Below are positions 61,023 to 64,000 of a DNA stretch of 64,000 nucleotides, in pieces (position 1 is the stretch's first letter; each line of letters begins with the position of its first letter). The notes under the pieces were generated by a model. The model made no database searches, was not told the DNA's origin, and was given only the letters and a program-made list of their open reading frames with translations. The stretch lies in contig OZ244984.1 of NCBI GenBank assembly GCA_965223125.1, positions 2,232,001-2,296,000 of the forward strand. The letters are read 5' to 3'. The DNA is from Pacificispira sp965223125. GTDB lineage: Bacteria > Pseudomonadota > Alphaproteobacteria > UBA8366 > Aestuariispiraceae. Position numbers and translations under genes: made by a program.

Positions 61023-62074
61023 CACGCGCTCCTCCAGCGGGAGGTGATCAGCAGCCACAGAAAGAAAGGGCCACCGACTGCGCCCAGGATCAGGCCGACC
61101 GGCAGTTCCGCCGGGGCGACAATGGTGCGCGCCACCAGATCGGCAAGCGAGATCAAAATCGCACCTGCCAGCATCGATCCGGGAATGACGATGCGGTTGT
61201 CCGCCCCCGCCATGATCCGGACCAAATGGGGCACGACCAGACCGATGAAGCCGATGGAACCCGCGAAGGAAACCGCCGCGCCGACCGACAGGGCGACGGC
61301 CAGCACGATCACCCGTTTCATCCGCTTCACATCGAGACCGAGATGCGCCGCCTCGACCTCCCCCAACAAATAGCGGTTGAGGTCCGCCGCCCTGAGCGCA
61401 AGCAGGATCAGCGGGCAGAGAATGGCGAGCGCGAGGAAAGGGAGCATGTCCCATCCGGCGATGGCAAGGCTGCCCATCGTCCAGAAGGTCAGGCTGCGCA
61501 ACTGCTGGTCATCGGCAAGATAGGAGAGAATTCCGATCCCGGCGAAGGCGATGGCGTTGATCGCGATTCCAACCAACAGCATCATCGCGACATCAATACG
61601 CCCGCTGCGGCTGCCCAATGCGACGATGGCCACGGTGGCGATACCAGCCCCGGCAAAGGCAAAGGCGGGAACCGCATAGAGATGGATATAGGCGACAAGC
61701 GTCGGTGCCAGCGTCGATCCCAATACAATGGCCCCGATTGCGCCCAGTGCCGCGCCGGAGGAGATGCCGATCAGACCCGGATCGGCCAATGGATTGCGGA
61801 ACAGGACCTGTAGTGCCGCACCACTGCCGCCCAGCGCTGCGCCTACCAGTAGGCCGAACAGGATGCGGGGCAGGCGGACCTGGGCGATTACGATATCCGC
61901 GCGTTCCGTGCCGCCTAGGATCAAACCCTGGACGATTTGCATCAGGTCAATTCGATACGCCCCGATTGAAATACAGAGCAGTGCGACCAGAACCGTCAGG
62001 ACGATCAGCCCGAAAAGCGCGACGCCCCGTCGCCGGGTGCGCCGTTCAATGCCGGTTGCGACGGTATCTGTCAT
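61022..62074 (-). CDS. hmuU: Haemin ABC transporter permease
   Basis: FecCD/BtuC-type permease of 350 residues and about ten TM helices. RLPRILFGLLVGAALGGSGA, LFRNPLADPGLIGISSGAAL and GFIGLVVPHLVRIMAGADNR are diagnostic of this class; YLLGEVEAAHLGLDVKRMKR is the coupling region. Overlaps hmuT by 4 bases and hmuV by 1. Confidence 0.95.
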   Translation of the reverse strand: MTDTVATGIERRTRRRGVALFGLIVLTVLVALLCISIGAYRIDLMQIVQGLILGGTERADIVIAQVRLPRILFGLLVGAALGGSGAALQVLFRNPLADPGLIGISSGAALGAIGAIVLGSTLAPTLVAYIHLYAVPAFAFAGAGIATVAIVALGSRSGRIDVAMMLLVGIAINAIAFAGIGILSYLADDQQLRSLTFWTMGSLAIAGWDMLPFLALAILCPLILLALRAADLNRYLLGEVEAAHLGLDVKRMKRVIVLAVALSVGAAVSFAGSIGFIGLVVPHLVRIMAGADNRIVIPGSMLAGAILISLADLVARTIVAPAELPVGLILGAVGGPFFLWLLITSRWRSA

Positions 62075-62970
62075 GCCGGGACCAGTGGGGCAAGCGCCTG
62101 CAAATCCGGTGCAGGTCCGTGCAGGATCTGGAACAGGGTCGCCGCCGCATCCGTCGTGCGCGGCCCGAAGCCGAGCAGCAGCGATCCCCCCATCCCATGG
62201 ATACGGCGGTTCTGGGCGGCGGGCAGGGATCGCAGCAGCGGCATCTGTGCTATCGCTTCCACACCACCCAGCTGATCGGCGACGTGCTGCATCATTAGAA
62301 TGATGTCGGGTGATGCGACATGGACAGCCTCAGCAGCAGCAGGCTTGTATCCTTCGAAATCGGTAAAGGCGATCCGACCCCCCGAAAGGGTGACGATGGC
62401 TTCGGCGGCAGTATTCCGACCGGCGGTGAGCAGTGCGCCCTCTCGAACATCCATCAGGAACAGCACCGTCGGGCGGTTGTCGACCCCGTTGACTGCTGCT
62501 TCTACCAGCGCAGCGCGGCGACGGATTTCCGCCGACAGGGTGTCAGCCTCGGTCTGGGCCCCGACGATTTCCGCGACGGTGCTGATATTCCGCAGCACGT
62601 CAGGAACACTGCGTGCATCGGGAATAATGGTGGTTTCCAGTCCCGTTGCCTTGAGGTTTTGAAGGGCGTTCGGCGGTCCCGCACCCTCTGCGGCAAGCAG
62701 CAGGGTCGGATCAAGGGACAGGACACCTTCGACCGACAGGGTGCGCATGTATCCCACTTTCGGCAGAGATGCAGCGGCGGCAGGGAAGACCGATGTCGTA
62801 TCCACCCCGACAAGTCGGGATTCCCGCTTCAGGAAATACAGGGTTTCAGTGACCGACCCGCCCACGGATACGATCCGGGATGCATCATGACTGGACGCAC
62901 GTGCAGGAAAGCTCGACAGACTGGTCAGCGCGGCGGCACTCGCAAGGAAGTTACGGCGGGAAATCGACAT
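62071..62970 (-). CDS. hmuT: Periplasmic haemin-binding protein
   Basis: A 299-residue class-III binding protein. The N-terminus MSISRRNFLASAAALTSLSS is a twin-arginine signal (RRNFLA), so export in folded form is likely. The mature region has RIVSVGGSVTETLYFLKRES, LVGVDTTSVFPAAAASLPKV, GYMRTLSVEGVLSLDPTLLL, and AALVEA-type helices, as in HmuT. Tyr in VGYMRTL is a plausible haem ligand by family analogy. It follows exbD by 38 bases. Confidence 0.93.
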   Translation of the reverse strand: MSISRRNFLASAAALTSLSSFPARASSHDASRIVSVGGSVTETLYFLKRESRLVGVDTTSVFPAAAASLPKVGYMRTLSVEGVLSLDPTLLLAAEGAGPPNALQNLKATGLETTIIPDARSVPDVLRNISTVAEIVGAQTEADTLSAEIRRRAALVEAAVNGVDNRPTVLFLMDVREGALLTAGRNTAAEAIVTLSGGRIAFTDFEGYKPAAAEAVHVASPDIILMMQHVADQLGGVEAIAQMPLLRSLPAAQNRRIHGMGGSLLLGFGPRTTDAAATLFQILHGPAPDLQALAPLVPA

Positions 62971-63008
62971 GGGGAACTATCCTCCGGTACGGCTGTAAAT
63001 GATGGGGC

Positions 63009-63437
63009 CTATCGGGTCTTGAGCAGGATCTGGGCATCGGCAACACCCTGCTTTTGCAGAAATGCCATGACATCGATCATGCGCTGGACGGGTGCATCCG
63101 GCTCGCTGACCAGAACCACCGGGCGGGTCGGCGATTGCCGGATGCGGGACAGCAGGTCGGCCTGCGCCGCCGCCCAGTCGGGGTGGTCGCTGTCGGAAAT
63201 CCGATAGGGCACGGTGCCCGCGCGGATCGTGATGGTCAGGGGGTCCGCATCGACCGCGCCGCCTAGAGTGGTTTCTTCGGTGCTGGGCATGTCGGCATCA
63301 ATGACCAGTTGGGCGGCATTGGCCGTCAGAACCATGAAGACGATCAGCATGAACAGGACATCGACCAGCGGCGTCAGATCCGCGCTTAATCCGGCGATGC
63401 CGCCACTGGGTCTGTTTTCCGCCGGAATCCGGATCAT
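63009..63437 (-). CDS. exbD: Biopolymer transport protein ExbD
   Basis: A 142-residue inner-membrane protein of the TonB energising complex. GLSADLTPLVDVLFMLIVFM contains the essential membrane Asp26; the periplasmic domain ends with VQRMIDVMAFLQKQGVADAQ. ATG 63437 overlaps the exbB stop as ATGA. Here it should energise TonB for the outer-membrane haem receptor, as the gene is joined to hmuTUV. Confidence 0.92.
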   Translation of the reverse strand: MIRIPAENRPSGGIAGLSADLTPLVDVLFMLIVFMVLTANAAQLVIDADMPSTEETTLGGAVDADPLTITIRAGTVPYRISDSDHPDWAAAQADLLSRIRQSPTRPVVLVSEPDAPVQRMIDVMAFLQKQGVADAQILLKTR

Positions 63438-64000
63438 TCCGCCGCCTCCAGAGTGCGTGGTTCGGACCTGCGGTGCTGCGGATCCTCCAGCGCATTGGAA
63501 TGCTTCGTCAGGATCAGGGCCAGCGACGCGATGCGTTGTTCCGCAGCGGCGCGGAAGGCCCAGATCGCGACGGTGACCGGCAGGGCGATAGCCATTCCGA
63601 CCACCGTGGTGAGCAGTGCCTGCCATAGCCCGTCCGCCAGCAGGGACGGGTTCACGGGGCCGTCATGATCGGCAATTGCCTGGAACGCGACAACCATGCC
63701 CAGAACGGTACCCAGCAGGCCCAGCATTGGGGCGATCCCGGCGATCAGTTGCAGGAAGCCTAGGCCACGGGTCAGTTGGGCGCGCTGGGATTCCAGCCAG
63801 AGCGACGCCGCCTCCTCCCGCTCCGCCCTGCCGGGATGGCAACGGTCGGAAAGGATCGTCAGACCCGTCTCCAGAACCTCCCGGCGGCGGTGCAGGACGG
63901 TTGCGACCAGTCGCTCTACCATCACGGCCAGCGCCGAGACGGAACAGAGCAGCAGCGGTATCGCAACCGGCCCCAGACGTTCCAGAATGGACCATGCCTC
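63434..64000 (-). CDS. exbB: Biopolymer transport protein ExbB (5' end cut by the window)
   Basis: MotA/TolQ/ExbB-family proton-channel protein. The frame runs open to the last base of the window (reading EAWSILERLGPVAIPLLLCS at the visible N-terminal side), so the start lies outside; about 188 residues are visible. The conserved core is GLGFLQLIAGIAPMLGLLGT, VLGMVVAFQAIADH and ALLTTVVGMAIALPVTVAIW, three TM helices as expected. Forms the ExbB-ExbD motor with the next gene. Confidence 0.92.
   Translation of the reverse strand, partial: EAWSILERLGPVAIPLLLCSVSALAVMVERLVATVLHRRREVLETGLTILSDRCHPGRAEREEAASLWLESQRAQLTRGLGFLQLIAGIAPMLGLLGTVLGMVVAFQAIADHDGPVNPSLLADGLWQALLTTVVGMAIALPVTVAIWAFRAAAEQRIASLALILTKHSNALEDPQHRRSEPRTLEAAE

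Overview
The window reads as chromosomal DNA of an alphaproteobacterium. The closest fit by gene content and order is a free-living, probably marine or salt-tolerant member of the Rhodospirillales or a related order. Supporting signs are uniformly high GC with many long antisense open frames, the F1-only order atpH-A-G-D-C, rpmH-rnpA-yidC-engB-argB, dnaK-dnaJ, a PhaR-type polyhydroxyalkanoate regulator, and a full ectoine operon. No phage, transposon or CRISPR array was found. Most of the window is housekeeping, with accessory metabolism concentrated between about 37 and 63 kb.

Layout: 0-4 kb has an OmpA-like lipoprotein, tRNA-Arg(ACG), tRNA-Gly(CCC) and dapB, separated by AT-richer stretches with little coding signal. 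4-11 kb has dnaJ and dnaK, a LysR regulator divergent from a small protein, prmA and an enolase-superfamily enzyme. 11-16 kb is the F1 ATP synthase operon, closed by a clear terminator. 16-20.5 kb has an MFS carrier, purD, a small membrane protein and pmbA. 20-26.5 kb is a long leftward operon: hldD, lgt, a MidA/NDUFAF7-type methyltransferase, pgeF, an M24-fold hydrolase, a possible tiny hydrophobic peptide and a lipoprotein. 26.5-34 kb has ubiK, pheT without pheS, and the rpmH-rnpA-yidC-engB-argB operon. 34-37 kb has an orphan histidine kinase and a MATE exporter.

37-42.4 kb is the least ordinary region. A class-V aminotransferase and a FolD paralogue with an altered active site face a rightward NIPSNAP / acyl-CoA dehydrogenase / phosphotransferase / DUF6285-like operon. 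The last three resemble the LvaC-LvaA-LvaB module that acts on 4-hydroxyacyl-CoA through a phosphorylated intermediate. Next come a MarR (EctR-like) repressor and ectA-ectB-ectC-ask, with a strong inverted repeat between them. 47-51 kb holds PHA metabolism (phaA, a PhaC-like synthase, a PhaE-like partner, phaR). 51-55 kb has a large HD-GYP sensor, a receiver protein with Glu at the phospho-site and an HpcH/HpaI aldolase. 55-60 kb is a GlpR-regulator/UgpC-B-A-E-like ABC importer operon. 60-64 kb is the haem uptake set exbB-exbD-hmuT-hmuU-hmuV, with exbB cut by the window edge.

All functional calls rest on reading the translated sequence and recognising families; no search was run. Promoters and operators are pattern calls. 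Several starts were moved from the longest open frame on the basis of Shine-Dalgarno sites and known N-termini, and these are stated in the entries.
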